DNA of 64,000 nt from Lysobacter capsici (lineage in GTDB: Bacteria > Pseudomonadota > Gammaproteobacteria > Xanthomonadales > Xanthomonadaceae): contig NZ_CP076103.1 in the NCBI RefSeq assembly GCF_018732085.1, forward strand, positions 2,666,001 through 2,730,000, given 5' to 3'. Below the pieces are notes generated by a model. The model worked only from the letters and a program-made list of their open reading frames with translations. It was not told where the DNA came from and did not search any database. How positions within the stretch are numbered: position 1 is the first letter of the stretch; every line of letters starts with the position of its first letter. Both the position numbers and the translations under genes were made by a program. Positions 7,446 through 14,073 of this stretch are shown in pieces.

Positions 7446-7651
7446 ACGTCGACTTGCGCCCGGACCTGAGCGATCGCGACGTGTTCGAACTGCTCAAGGC
7501 GGGCTGCAACGCGCAGGAGATTGCCGCTTATGCCGGCGTGTCCAGTGCGACGGCCTGGTCGATGATCAGCCACGCACACCGGGCCTATTCGCACGAGCGC
7601 ATGCCGCCGCCGGCGCCGCGCGCGCGACCGCTCGAAAGGCAGTGGCGATGA
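7442..7651 (+). CDS. small helix-turn-helix protein (69 aa)
   Basis: ATG at 7442 overlaps the P-like gene's stop as ATGA. The core, DVFELLKAGCNAQEIAAYAG then VSSATAWSMISHAHR, looks like a recombinase/Trp-repressor type helix-turn-helix. It is followed by a basic proline-rich tail. It may be a local DNA-binding factor of the replication region; the target is unknown. Confidence 0.55.
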   Translation: MNVDLRPDLSDRDVFELLKAGCNAQEIAAYAGVSSATAWSMISHAHRAYSHERMPPPAPRARPLERQWR

Positions 7652-7944
7652 GCTGGCACTTTGCGCCCGAGACGCCGACCACCGCCGGCCTGTACGCGGT
7701 CATGACCAGCACCGTCGCAGGCGACCTGCCGCGCTTCCTGCGCTGGCACTCCAGCGGCACCGGCTGGCGCCTCGGCGCTCGCCGCGAGGCCGTCAGCGCC
7801 TTCTACGGCCCGATTCCCGAATGCGTGTTCCCGCACGCCGACGTCGACCACCTGTTTGACGCCCCTGTGCGGACCCGCACAGCCACCAATCCGCCGGCAT
7901 CGCGCATGCGCGCGTGCGGCACCAACCGGAGCAACCGCCCATGA
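7648..7944 (+). CDS. small conserved phage protein, DUF551-like (98 aa)
   Basis: ATG at 7648 overlaps the previous stop. The opening MSWHFAPETPTTAGLYAVMT with LPRFLRWHSSGTGWRLG and AFYGPIPECVF resembles the small DUF551-like proteins found in early and middle regions of lambdoid phages. Their function is unknown. The similarity is by eye only. Confidence 0.5.
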   Translation: MSWHFAPETPTTAGLYAVMTSTVAGDLPRFLRWHSSGTGWRLGARREAVSAFYGPIPECVFPHADVDHLFDAPVRTRTATNPPASRMRACGTNRSNRP

Positions 7945-8210
7945 CTCGATTCCACCGCGCCAAGCAGATCGCCGGAGCTGTCCTGTGCTCGCTGGCGAAT
8001 ATCGTCGCGTCTTCTTTCCCATTCCTGACCGTGGCTGTGGCGGTTGGCGTTATGGCGCTCGCGGCGTGGTCGGGCATCAATGATTACCGGCGAGGAAAAC
8101 AATTCACCGCAACGTGCTTTGCGGCCGGTGCGATGCCGTATCAGCTCCGCGGCGGGGATTGGGTTTGTATGCGTCCCGCGCCGGTGGTCGTGCTGGAGCC
8201 GCAGCGATGA
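7941..8210 (+). CDS. small single-helix membrane protein (89 aa)
   Basis: ATG at 7941 overlaps the preceding stop as ATGA. Residues about 9-46 are hydrophobic with small residues (IAGAVLCSLANIVASS, FLTVAVAVGVMALAAW), enough for one or two membrane helices. The C-terminal part (TATCFAAGAMPYQLRGGDW) should be on one face of the membrane. The function is unknown; it lies directly before rusA. Confidence 0.5.
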   Translation: MTRFHRAKQIAGAVLCSLANIVASSFPFLTVAVAVGVMALAAWSGINDYRRGKQFTATCFAAGAMPYQLRGGDWVCMRPAPVVVLEPQR

Positions 8211-8668
8211 GCGCCATCACCCTCGTTCTGCCGTACCCGATCAGCGCGAACCGGTACTGGGCGACGACGACCATCCGCGGCCGCGCGATCACTTACGTGA
8301 CCAAGGAAGCGAAGCAGTTCCGCGCCGACGTGGCGAACATCGCTCGTATGGCCGGCCTTCGTACCCCGCTCGACGGCCGCGTTGCCCTAGTCCTGCGCCT
8401 CTACCCGCAGCGGCCGCAGGACTGGGCGAAGCGCGCGCGCAAGAATCCCGACTGCTGGGATGACGACGTCCGCTGCATCGACCTGGGCAACGCCGAGAAG
8501 GTGCTGAGCGACGCGCTCAACGGAATCGCCTGGGTCGACGATAGGCAGCTGCGCCGGATCGAGCTGATTCGCTGTGAGCCCGACGGCGACGGTCGCGTCG
8601 AGGTCACGATCGAGCCGCTGCAGCGCTCGCTGGTCGCGCCGGTGCTGTTCGGGGAGGTAGCAGCATGA
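8207..8668 (+). CDS. RusA-family Holliday junction resolvase (153 aa)
   Basis: ATG 8207 overlaps the previous stop. The start ITLVLPYPISANRYWATTTI, then ITYVTKEAKQFRADV and CIDLGNAEKVLSDALNGIAW with VDDRQL, matches RusA: the conserved aspartates (DLGN..K...DALNG..DD) bind the metal. RusA enzymes cut four-way junctions during phage recombination and clear branched DNA before packaging. Length fits the family. Confidence 0.85.
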   Translation: MSAITLVLPYPISANRYWATTTIRGRAITYVTKEAKQFRADVANIARMAGLRTPLDGRVALVLRLYPQRPQDWAKRARKNPDCWDDDVRCIDLGNAEKVLSDALNGIAWVDDRQLRRIELIRCEPDGDGRVEVTIEPLQRSLVAPVLFGEVAA

Positions 8669-8886
8669 CGCTGTTAGCCCTGTTCATCGGATTCGTCCTT
8701 TGCTGGGCGTTTGTGCGTGCGGTGCTACGTCCGCTGGAGGCCCTCGCGATGGCCGCGATGTGCGCGGAGAGTGCCGCACAGCAGAGCCAGCAGGAGAAGC
8801 GGGCACGAGCGGCCTACGCCCGAGCCGGCGCCGACGCGCTCGCCAGGATCGAAGCCGACCTGACCGCGAAGCGGAGGGCACCTTGA
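8665..8886 (+). CDS. small membrane-anchored helical protein (73 aa)
   Basis: ATG 8665 overlaps the rusA stop. One hydrophobic helix at residues 2-25 (TLLALFIGFVLCWAFVRAVL) is followed by a charged alanine-rich helix. No family is recognised. It is translationally coupled to both neighbours. Confidence 0.5.
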   Translation: MTLLALFIGFVLCWAFVRAVLRPLEALAMAAMCAESAAQQSQQEKRARAAYARAGADALARIEADLTAKRRAP

Positions 8887-9437
8887 CCCCCGAAGACCTC
8901 GACGAACTCCTGCACGCCTGGGGCCGCGCTTACGGTGAGCGGCGCGGCGCAGAGTGGGACGAGGATCGCAGCCCGACCGGCGACAGCCCAACGGCGCGCG
9001 GCATGCAGTTCGCGCCAGGGACGCGCGAGGTTGCGACCCGGCGCCTGTCCAGCCTGGACCGCGCGGGTTTCGACCGCCGCGCCCTGATGCACGCCTTCGC
9101 CGCGGCCGGCGCCGATGGCGCGATATCACTCACCCCGTCATGGGCCTGCGATCCGGTGCCGGCCCGGGAGACTCGGCATCGCCACACTGAGGCGCCGCGG
9201 TACTCACCGCTGTTCACTGCCGAACTCGAACGCGTGCAAGACGCCTGGCTGGCCCTGCGCCGGCACGACCCGCTGCCGGCCGAGTGCCTGCGCGTCCAGT
9301 ACCAAGTCCGGGGCCTGACCCAGCTCGAAAAGACCGACGTCGTCACCGCCAACGTCAACATCGCCACCGGCCTCAAGCGCTACCGCGACGAGCTGCGCAC
9401 CGCCCGAACCTGGATGCTCGCCAGGCTCGCCCCTTGA
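8883..9437 (+). CDS. possible late-gene regulator, last gene of the early operon (184 aa)
   Basis: I choose TTG at 8883, overlapping the previous stop as TTGA; upstream in-frame sequence is shadow of the neighbour. TPEDLDELLHAWGRAYGERR opens the protein, a middle region is arginine-rich, and the end has a helical block (LPAECLRVQYQVRGLTQLEK, VNIATGLKRYRDELRTARTW) that could form a helix-turn-helix. In lambdoid phages the last gene before the lysis cassette is usually antiterminator Q or a sigma-like activator. The position suggests such a role but no diagnostic motif is seen. Confidence 0.5.
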   Translation: MTPEDLDELLHAWGRAYGERRGAEWDEDRSPTGDSPTARGMQFAPGTREVATRRLSSLDRAGFDRRALMHAFAAAGADGAISLTPSWACDPVPARETRHRHTEAPRYSPLFTAELERVQDAWLALRRHDPLPAECLRVQYQVRGLTQLEKTDVVTANVNIATGLKRYRDELRTARTWMLARLAP

Positions 9438-9703
9438 CGAGTGACGTCACTCGGGCGTAAAAAGCGCGCATCGTCAAGAATTGTCCTCGCGGCCAGCAAA
9501 GAGCGCGATGACCCTAGGAAATCAGCCACCGGCATCGTGGCGCTGGACCCGTAACCAGCATGAGAACCGGGGGATGCCACAAGTGAGGCGCCCGCCGCCC
9601 ACTCCCGGGGCTTCACAACAGTCGACGACCCCATGACCATCGCTGACACCCCTCGCACCCTTCGACGTCAACGCTGCGACCTTTCGCTCGATATGGCGGC
9701 TCG

Positions 9704-9952
9704 ATGAGTGTCCATGGCTTAGGACCCAAGAAGCTCCTGAAGTGCGCCAACATTCTGGGATTGCCTGTATTCCGCGCTTACACCGAGAAATCCACTACCA
9801 CCGCGTGGTGCTGGACGGGGCAGAGTGAGGTGGCGCTAGTCGACTATCGAACCGGAGAGATTGTTTCTCCGCCGCTCCCATCAAAGCGCGAAATTGGTTG
9901 GCGAGACGGTGCTGAGCCGATCCCAACGATGCCTCTACCAGCGACAGAGTAG
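9704..9952 (+). CDS. doubtful small ORF (82 aa)
   Basis: An ATG-started frame with reasonable composition (GPKKLLKCANILGLPVFRAY, SEVALVDYRTGEIVS) stands alone in the early-late gap. There is no clear ribosome site and codon use is less GC-biased than in its neighbours. It could be a small moron gene or chance. Confidence 0.3.
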   Translation: MSVHGLGPKKLLKCANILGLPVFRAYTEKSTTTAWCWTGQSEVALVDYRTGEIVSPPLPSKREIGWRDGAEPIPTMPLPATE

Positions 9953-10038
9953 TTTCGAATTCGCTCCGCCCATCCCTTTGATCGGGGACGGCTGAGAACG
10001 GAGCGACTGACAAGCCGGGAAAGACCGGCACCCATCCC

Positions 10039-10064
10039 AAGCCCTGCGAGCGATCGCGGGGCTT
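10039..10064 (+). terminator. hairpin before the endolysin gene
   Basis: An 11-bp stem with one T-G pair (AAGCCCTGCGA/TCGCGGGGCTT, loop GCGA) but only a weak T-rich tail. The following TTTCTGGAGCCC, which contains the ribosome site, recurs before the tail-fibre gene at 27906. Confidence 0.5.
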
Positions 10065-10084
10065 TCGCGTTTCTGGAGCCCACG

Positions 10085-10504
10085 ATGCCCTTCCAGCTCT
10101 CTGCCAAAAGCCGCGAGCGGCTCGCCGGCGTGCATCCCGACTTGCGCCGCGTCGTCGAGCGCGCGATCGAGTTGACCACGGTCGACTTCATCGTGACGCA
10201 GGGCAACCGGACGCCGGCCGAGCAGGCCGCGCTGTACGCGCAGGGCCGAACCAAGCCCGGCCCGAAGGTGACCTGGACGCTCAACAGCCGCCACGTCGGC
10301 GGGTTCGCCGTGGACCTGGCGCCCTGGCGCGACGGCGGCATCGACTGGGACGACAACGGTAAGCGCGGTCTATGGCCGCGGATCGCCGAGGCGATGCTCA
10401 CCGCGGCCGCCGAGCTGAAGGTGCCGATCACCTGGGGCGGCAAGTGGACGAAGACGCCGGACCGGCCGCACTTCGAACTGCCGGCCGACAGGTATCCGGC
10501 ATGA
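10085..10504 (+). CDS. endolysin, M15-family L-alanyl-D-glutamate peptidase (139 aa)
   Basis: The ribosome site CTGGAG precedes ATG 10085. TQGNRTPAEQAALYAQGRT, then NSRHVGGFAVDLAPW and PDRPHFEL, form the M15 zinc-peptidase pattern: His in SRH, Asp in VDL, and His in PHFEL as metal ligands. Phage T5-type endolysins of this class cut the L-Ala-D-Glu bond of peptidoglycan. No signal peptide is seen, so release needs the membrane protein encoded next. It opens the lysis cassette. Confidence 0.85.
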   Translation: MPFQLSAKSRERLAGVHPDLRRVVERAIELTTVDFIVTQGNRTPAEQAALYAQGRTKPGPKVTWTLNSRHVGGFAVDLAPWRDGGIDWDDNGKRGLWPRIAEAMLTAAAELKVPITWGGKWTKTPDRPHFELPADRYPA

Positions 10505-10869
10505 GCGCCGCCCAGACCGTCGCGGCCATCGACTGGGCTGCGGTCGGCACCGCGATCGGCTCGGTCGGCGTCCTCGCCGGCGGTATTTGGGCCGCTTGGC
10601 AGCGCAAGAAGACCACCGAGGCGCAGACACGCGCGGACGTGGCCGAGTCGAACGCTTCAGCTACCGTCGCCGACGCTCAGCAGACCGTCTACAACCTGCT
10701 CAAGGAGCGGGTGACGACGCTCGAGGCCGATATGCGCTCGGTCCGCGCTGAGCTGGCCGAGGAACGCAGCCATTCGCGCAAGCTGGTCGAGCACATCTGG
10801 AACCTGGAAGGGCTGATGCGCGATGCCGGCCTGACGCCGCCGCCATTCAACCCGGGCAAAACCACATGA
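10501..10869 (+). CDS. holin-like membrane protein with coiled coil (122 aa)
   Basis: ATG 10501 overlaps the endolysin stop. Residues about 10-32 form one membrane helix (AIDWAAVGTAIGSVGVLAGG). The rest is a charged coiled coil (TLEADMRSVRAELAEERSHS). Its position between endolysin and spanin suggests a holin or holin partner; single-helix proteins with long coiled tails occur in this slot. Sequence alone does not prove a hole-forming role. Confidence 0.6.
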   Translation: MSAAQTVAAIDWAAVGTAIGSVGVLAGGIWAAWQRKKTTEAQTRADVAESNASATVADAQQTVYNLLKERVTTLEADMRSVRAELAEERSHSRKLVEHIWNLEGLMRDAGLTPPPFNPGKTT

Positions 10870-11228
10870 GGCTGACTCTGACCGGCTACCTGCTGATCGC
10901 GCTGGCGCTCTCAGCCGTCGGCAACGGGTTCCTGGCATGGCGCCTCGCAGGAGCAAGCCAGCGCTGCCGCGCCGAGATGGAGTCGGCCGCGCGGATCGCT
11001 ATCGCCAATGAGCAAAAGCGCGCCGCCGGCGCCGAACGGCAGGCAACGGACATTGCAGCCGAAACCAAGCAAGAGGGTCGCGAGGACGCCGCGGCAAGCG
11101 AGATCGAGACCAATGACCGCGAAACCGCGATACGCACTGTGGTGCTGCATGGTGATTGCCGCATGCCTGTCGGGCTGCCAAGCCTTCAGCCGGCTATCGA
11201 CGCCGCCAACGCCGCCGCGCGTGACTGA
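10866..11228 (+). CDS. Rz-like inner-membrane spanin (120 aa)
   Basis: ATG 10866 overlaps the previous stop. An N-terminal helix (TLTGYLLIALALSAVGNGFL) anchors it in the inner membrane, and a long alanine, glutamate and lysine-rich helix follows, as in Rz i-spanins. The Rz1-like gene starts inside this gene in another frame, which is the classical spanin arrangement. It should pair with Rz1 to fuse inner and outer membranes at lysis. Confidence 0.8.
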   Translation: MRLTLTGYLLIALALSAVGNGFLAWRLAGASQRCRAEMESAARIAIANEQKRAAGAERQATDIAAETKQEGREDAAASEIETNDRETAIRTVVLHGDCRMPVGLPSLQPAIDAANAAARD

Positions 11229-11418
11229 CTGCATCGAGGAGCCTGCCGGCGTGTACCCAAACGAGCCGACCGCGCCGAAGACGGTGACCGACGCCTACAT
11301 CGCGAACCTGCGCGCCTGGGGTAATCGCGTGCTCGGCATCGCCACCAGCGACCGCATCGCCTGGCGCACCGAGCGCCGGTGCCTGCGCAAGCTGCAGCAG
11401 GCGGGCCAGGTGCGCTGA
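11113..11418 (+). CDS. Rz1-like outer-membrane lipoprotein spanin (101 aa)
   Basis: ATG 11113 lies within the Rz-like gene in a different frame. The signal sequence YALWCCMVIAACLSGC ends in a lipobox (LSGC) at about residue 20, so the mature protein would be a lipoprotein, followed by a proline-rich stretch (STPPTPPRV), as in Rz1. It is longer than lambda Rz1 because it extends about 60 residues beyond the overlap. It probably acts as the o-spanin. Confidence 0.8.
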   Translation: MTAKPRYALWCCMVIAACLSGCQAFSRLSTPPTPPRVTDCIEEPAGVYPNEPTAPKTVTDAYIANLRAWGNRVLGIATSDRIAWRTERRCLRKLQQAGQVR

Positions 11419-11858
11419 TGAAGCCGTCGACCTACACCAAGGCGCTCGCCGACAAGATTGCCGCGCGCCTTGGAACTGGCGAGACCTTGGCCGACATCTG
11501 CCGTGACAAGGGCATGCCGGCCGTCCGCACCATCAGCGATTGGCGGGCAGCGCATCCTGAATTCGACACCGCATTTCTTTCAGCGCGATCCGAAGGTTTC
11601 GATGCGATCGCCAACCGAGTGAGGGCGACCGCGCGGGGCAAGAAGTCGAAGGACGGCGGCGATTCGTCCGGTGATGTGCAGCGCGACAAGCTGATTATCG
11701 AAACCGATCTCAAGCTGCTGGCAAAGTGGGACTCGCGCCGCTACGGCGACAGGGTGCAGCTGGAGCACTCCGGTGGCATCAGCTCGCTGAGCGATGAGCA
11801 GATCGAGGAACGCTTGCGCAAGCTCATGGCCGAAGAATCCGGCGGGGAGTTCGCATGA
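11418..11858 (+). CDS. terminase small subunit (146 aa)
   Basis: ATG 11418 shares a base with the Rz1 stop. The N-terminal domain (ADKIAARLGTGETLADICRD followed by KGMPAVRTISDWRAAHPEF) is the helix-turn-helix of terminase small subunits that recognise pac DNA. DVQRDKLIIETDLKLLAKWD then SRRYGDRVQLEHSGG is a very common terminase small-subunit C-terminus. It should start DNA packaging with the large subunit encoded one gene further on. Confidence 0.85.
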   Translation: MKPSTYTKALADKIAARLGTGETLADICRDKGMPAVRTISDWRAAHPEFDTAFLSARSEGFDAIANRVRATARGKKSKDGGDSSGDVQRDKLIIETDLKLLAKWDSRRYGDRVQLEHSGGISSLSDEQIEERLRKLMAEESGGEFA

Positions 11859-12667
11859 CCTGGCTACCGCTTGCCGATAGCGGCGTTTCCTTCGTGCTGG
11901 ACGGCTCGACCGACGTGGCGATCATCGGCAGCACGGTGCAGACGACCGTCGACGGTGTGGCGTTCGACCCGGATTGGTCGTTGGTCCTGGGTGACGGTAG
12001 CGTCGACTACAGCGTCCGCATCACGCCGCTGCCGTACACCAGCATCGGCCAGGGCTTCGGCGAAGGCCCCAGCAGCTTCCGGTTCACGCGGGCCGACTCC
12101 AGCACCGCCGACGTGGTCAACGGCGACGCCGGGGAGACCGCCGACGAGTTCATCCCGAATCCGGTCACCGGCACGGGCCGCAAGATCGATTACTTCCCCG
12201 GCACCGGCAGCGAGACCTCGCGCAACGAGTCGTGGCAGATGTTGGTCGAGATCGAGGACGTCGCGCCGCCGGCTGAAACCTGCCAGGAACTCGGCCGCGT
12301 CACCCGCGCTTACGCTTCGGCCTACGACCGGACGCGCATCCACCGATCGCGCTTGGCTCCGAACGAAAAGCGCTGCCTGATCGCCGCCTTCAATGGCGCG
12401 ATCCCGCTGGGGCGCACGATCACGCGCGCTGAGTGGCGCTTGGACCGGACCTACTCGGTCACCATGTCGGCGGGGTCGATCGAGGGCCGCGATGTGCGCG
12501 TGATGATTCAGGCGCGCAATCGCGGAATTTCGCCTATTCGCTGCGAGGCAACCCTCGACAACGGCGAGATCTACGTCCAGCTGTTCGAGATCGAAGTCGT
12601 CGACGGTCCGTACTTCGGTGACGCGCAACTGGCGGCTGGCCCCGCGGTGATCGTGGTCGATGCGTGA
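11855..12667 (+). CDS. unknown phage protein between the terminase genes (270 aa)
   Basis: ATG 11855 overlaps the small-subunit stop as ATGA, and the stop overlaps the large-subunit GTG. It seems beta-rich: repeated strand-like stretches (DPDWSLVLGDGSVDYSVRIT, YSVTMSAGSIEGRDVRVMIQ) and a late block (GEIYVQLFEIEVVDGPYF). A cysteine-containing helical stretch is in the middle (ETCQELGRVTRAYASAYD). No family is recognised. An insertion of a full gene between terS and terL is unusual and suggests a structural or decoration role, though that is a guess. Confidence 0.65.
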   Translation: MTWLPLADSGVSFVLDGSTDVAIIGSTVQTTVDGVAFDPDWSLVLGDGSVDYSVRITPLPYTSIGQGFGEGPSSFRFTRADSSTADVVNGDAGETADEFIPNPVTGTGRKIDYFPGTGSETSRNESWQMLVEIEDVAPPAETCQELGRVTRAYASAYDRTRIHRSRLAPNEKRCLIAAFNGAIPLGRTITRAEWRLDRTYSVTMSAGSIEGRDVRVMIQARNRGISPIRCEATLDNGEIYVQLFEIEVVDGPYFGDAQLAAGPAVIVVDA

Positions 12668-14073
12668 ACGCCACGCTGTCGATGGTGCAAAAGCGCGAGC
12701 TTGTCGCGCTGCTGGAGGAGCGGGACAGGCGTAAGCGCACGAATCGGTTGCGGGACTACGTCCCATACGCGAAACAGGCGCTATGGCACGCGCTGGGCTG
12801 CGAGAAGCGCGAGCGCATGCTCAGCGCCGGCAACCAGCTCGGCAAAACGCTCGCGGCATCGGGCGAGGTGGCGATTCACCTCACAGGCCGGTATCCGGAC
12901 AACTGGGAAGGCTTGCGGTTCAACCGCGGCAATTCGTGGCTGGCCGGCTCCGAGTCGGGCGAGCTGACGCGCCGCGGTGTGCAGCGCCTGCTGTTCGGCG
13001 ACGATGCCCGCAAGAACGCCGGCACAGGGATGATCCCGCAGGACGCGATCATTTCGATTTCGTGGTCGCGGCACGTCAATGACCTGATCGACACGGCCAA
13101 GATCAGGCACGCGAGCGGCGAAGTAAGCCGCATCAGCCTCAAGTCCTACGATCAGGGGCGCGGCAAGTGGCAGGCGGACACCGTCGACGGCATTTGGTTC
13201 GACGAGGAACCGCCCGAAGACATCTACCTGGAAGGGCTCACCCGAACGAACGTCACGTTCGGGCCGATCCTGGTCACTTGCACGCTGCTGAAAGGCATGA
13301 CGGCGATCGCTTCGCGCTTCTGGCGCGAGCGCGATCAATACCCTGACGTCGGCATGGTCAACATGACCATCCACGACGTAGACCACTACAGCGCGGAGCA
13401 GAAGGCGAAGATCATCGCCAGCTACCCCGCGCACGAACGCGAGGCGCGCACGATGGGTACGCCGTCTCTCGGATCGGGCCGCATCTTTCCAGTCAGCGAC
13501 GAGAGCATCAAGGTCGACTCGTTCGCGATCCCGGCGCACTGGCCGCAGATCGGTGGTCTCGACTTCGGTTGGGATCATCCGTTCGGCGCCGTGAAAATCG
13601 CCTGGGATCGCGATTCGGACTGCATTTACGTCACGAACACCTACCGAGAGCGCGAGGCGACGCCGGTCACTCATGCGGCCGCACTTCGCCCTTGGGGTTC
13701 ATGGCTGCCGTGGGCATGGCCGCACGACGGCCTGCAGCACGACAAGGGCAGCGGCGAGGAGCTCGCCAAGCAGTACCGCGACCAGCAACTGAACATGCTC
13801 GATGAGCGCGCGACCTTCGAAGACGGCGGGAACGGCGTCGAGGCGGGTGTGATCGACATGCTCGATCGCATGCAAACCGGTCGATTGAAAGTTTTTGCGC
13901 ACCTCGCCGACTGGTTCGACGAGTTCCGTCTCTATCACCGCGACAAGGGCCGAATCGTGAAGCTCAACGACGATCTTCTCAGCGCGACTCGCTACGCGAT
14001 CATGATGCTGCGCTTCGCCGCGCTAAATCAGACCGCTCGCGCCCTGAATTTCAAATCTGAGTTCAGCCGATGA
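12664..14073 (+). CDS. terminase large subunit (469 aa)
   Basis: GTG 12664 overlaps the previous stop. The Walker A motif AGNQLGKT lies at residues 55-62 and the Walker B-like GIWFDEEPPED about 120 residues later, with a coupling motif LVTCTLLKG. In the C-terminal half, GGLDFGWDHPFGAVKIAWD fits the RNase H-like nuclease that cuts the DNA concatemer. It is the packaging motor acting at the portal encoded next. Length is normal for P22-like TerL. Confidence 0.9.
   Translation: MNATLSMVQKRELVALLEERDRRKRTNRLRDYVPYAKQALWHALGCEKRERMLSAGNQLGKTLAASGEVAIHLTGRYPDNWEGLRFNRGNSWLAGSESGELTRRGVQRLLFGDDARKNAGTGMIPQDAIISISWSRHVNDLIDTAKIRHASGEVSRISLKSYDQGRGKWQADTVDGIWFDEEPPEDIYLEGLTRTNVTFGPILVTCTLLKGMTAIASRFWRERDQYPDVGMVNMTIHDVDHYSAEQKAKIIASYPAHEREARTMGTPSLGSGRIFPVSDESIKVDSFAIPAHWPQIGGLDFGWDHPFGAVKIAWDRDSDCIYVTNTYREREATPVTHAAALRPWGSWLPWAWPHDGLQHDKGSGEELAKQYRDQQLNMLDERATFEDGGNGVEAGVIDMLDRMQTGRLKVFAHLADWFDEFRLYHRDKGRIVKLNDDLLSATRYAIMMLRFAALNQTARALNFKSEFSR

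Larger units (their letters stand above)
9438..10084 (+). other. intergenic region between early and lysis genes
   Basis: About 650 bp separate the early operon from the endolysin gene. This is where a lambdoid phage keeps its late promoter and Q-utilisation site. I see no tRNA gene and no convincing consensus promoter. The only gene candidate is a short + strand frame at 9704-9952. A weak terminator-like hairpin ends the region. Confidence 0.4.

Noticed and set aside
9520..9620. tRNA-like fold in the early-late gap
   Set aside because: I tried to place acceptor and T-arm around GTGGCGCTGG...ATGCCAC; no T-loop or ACCA-type end is present.
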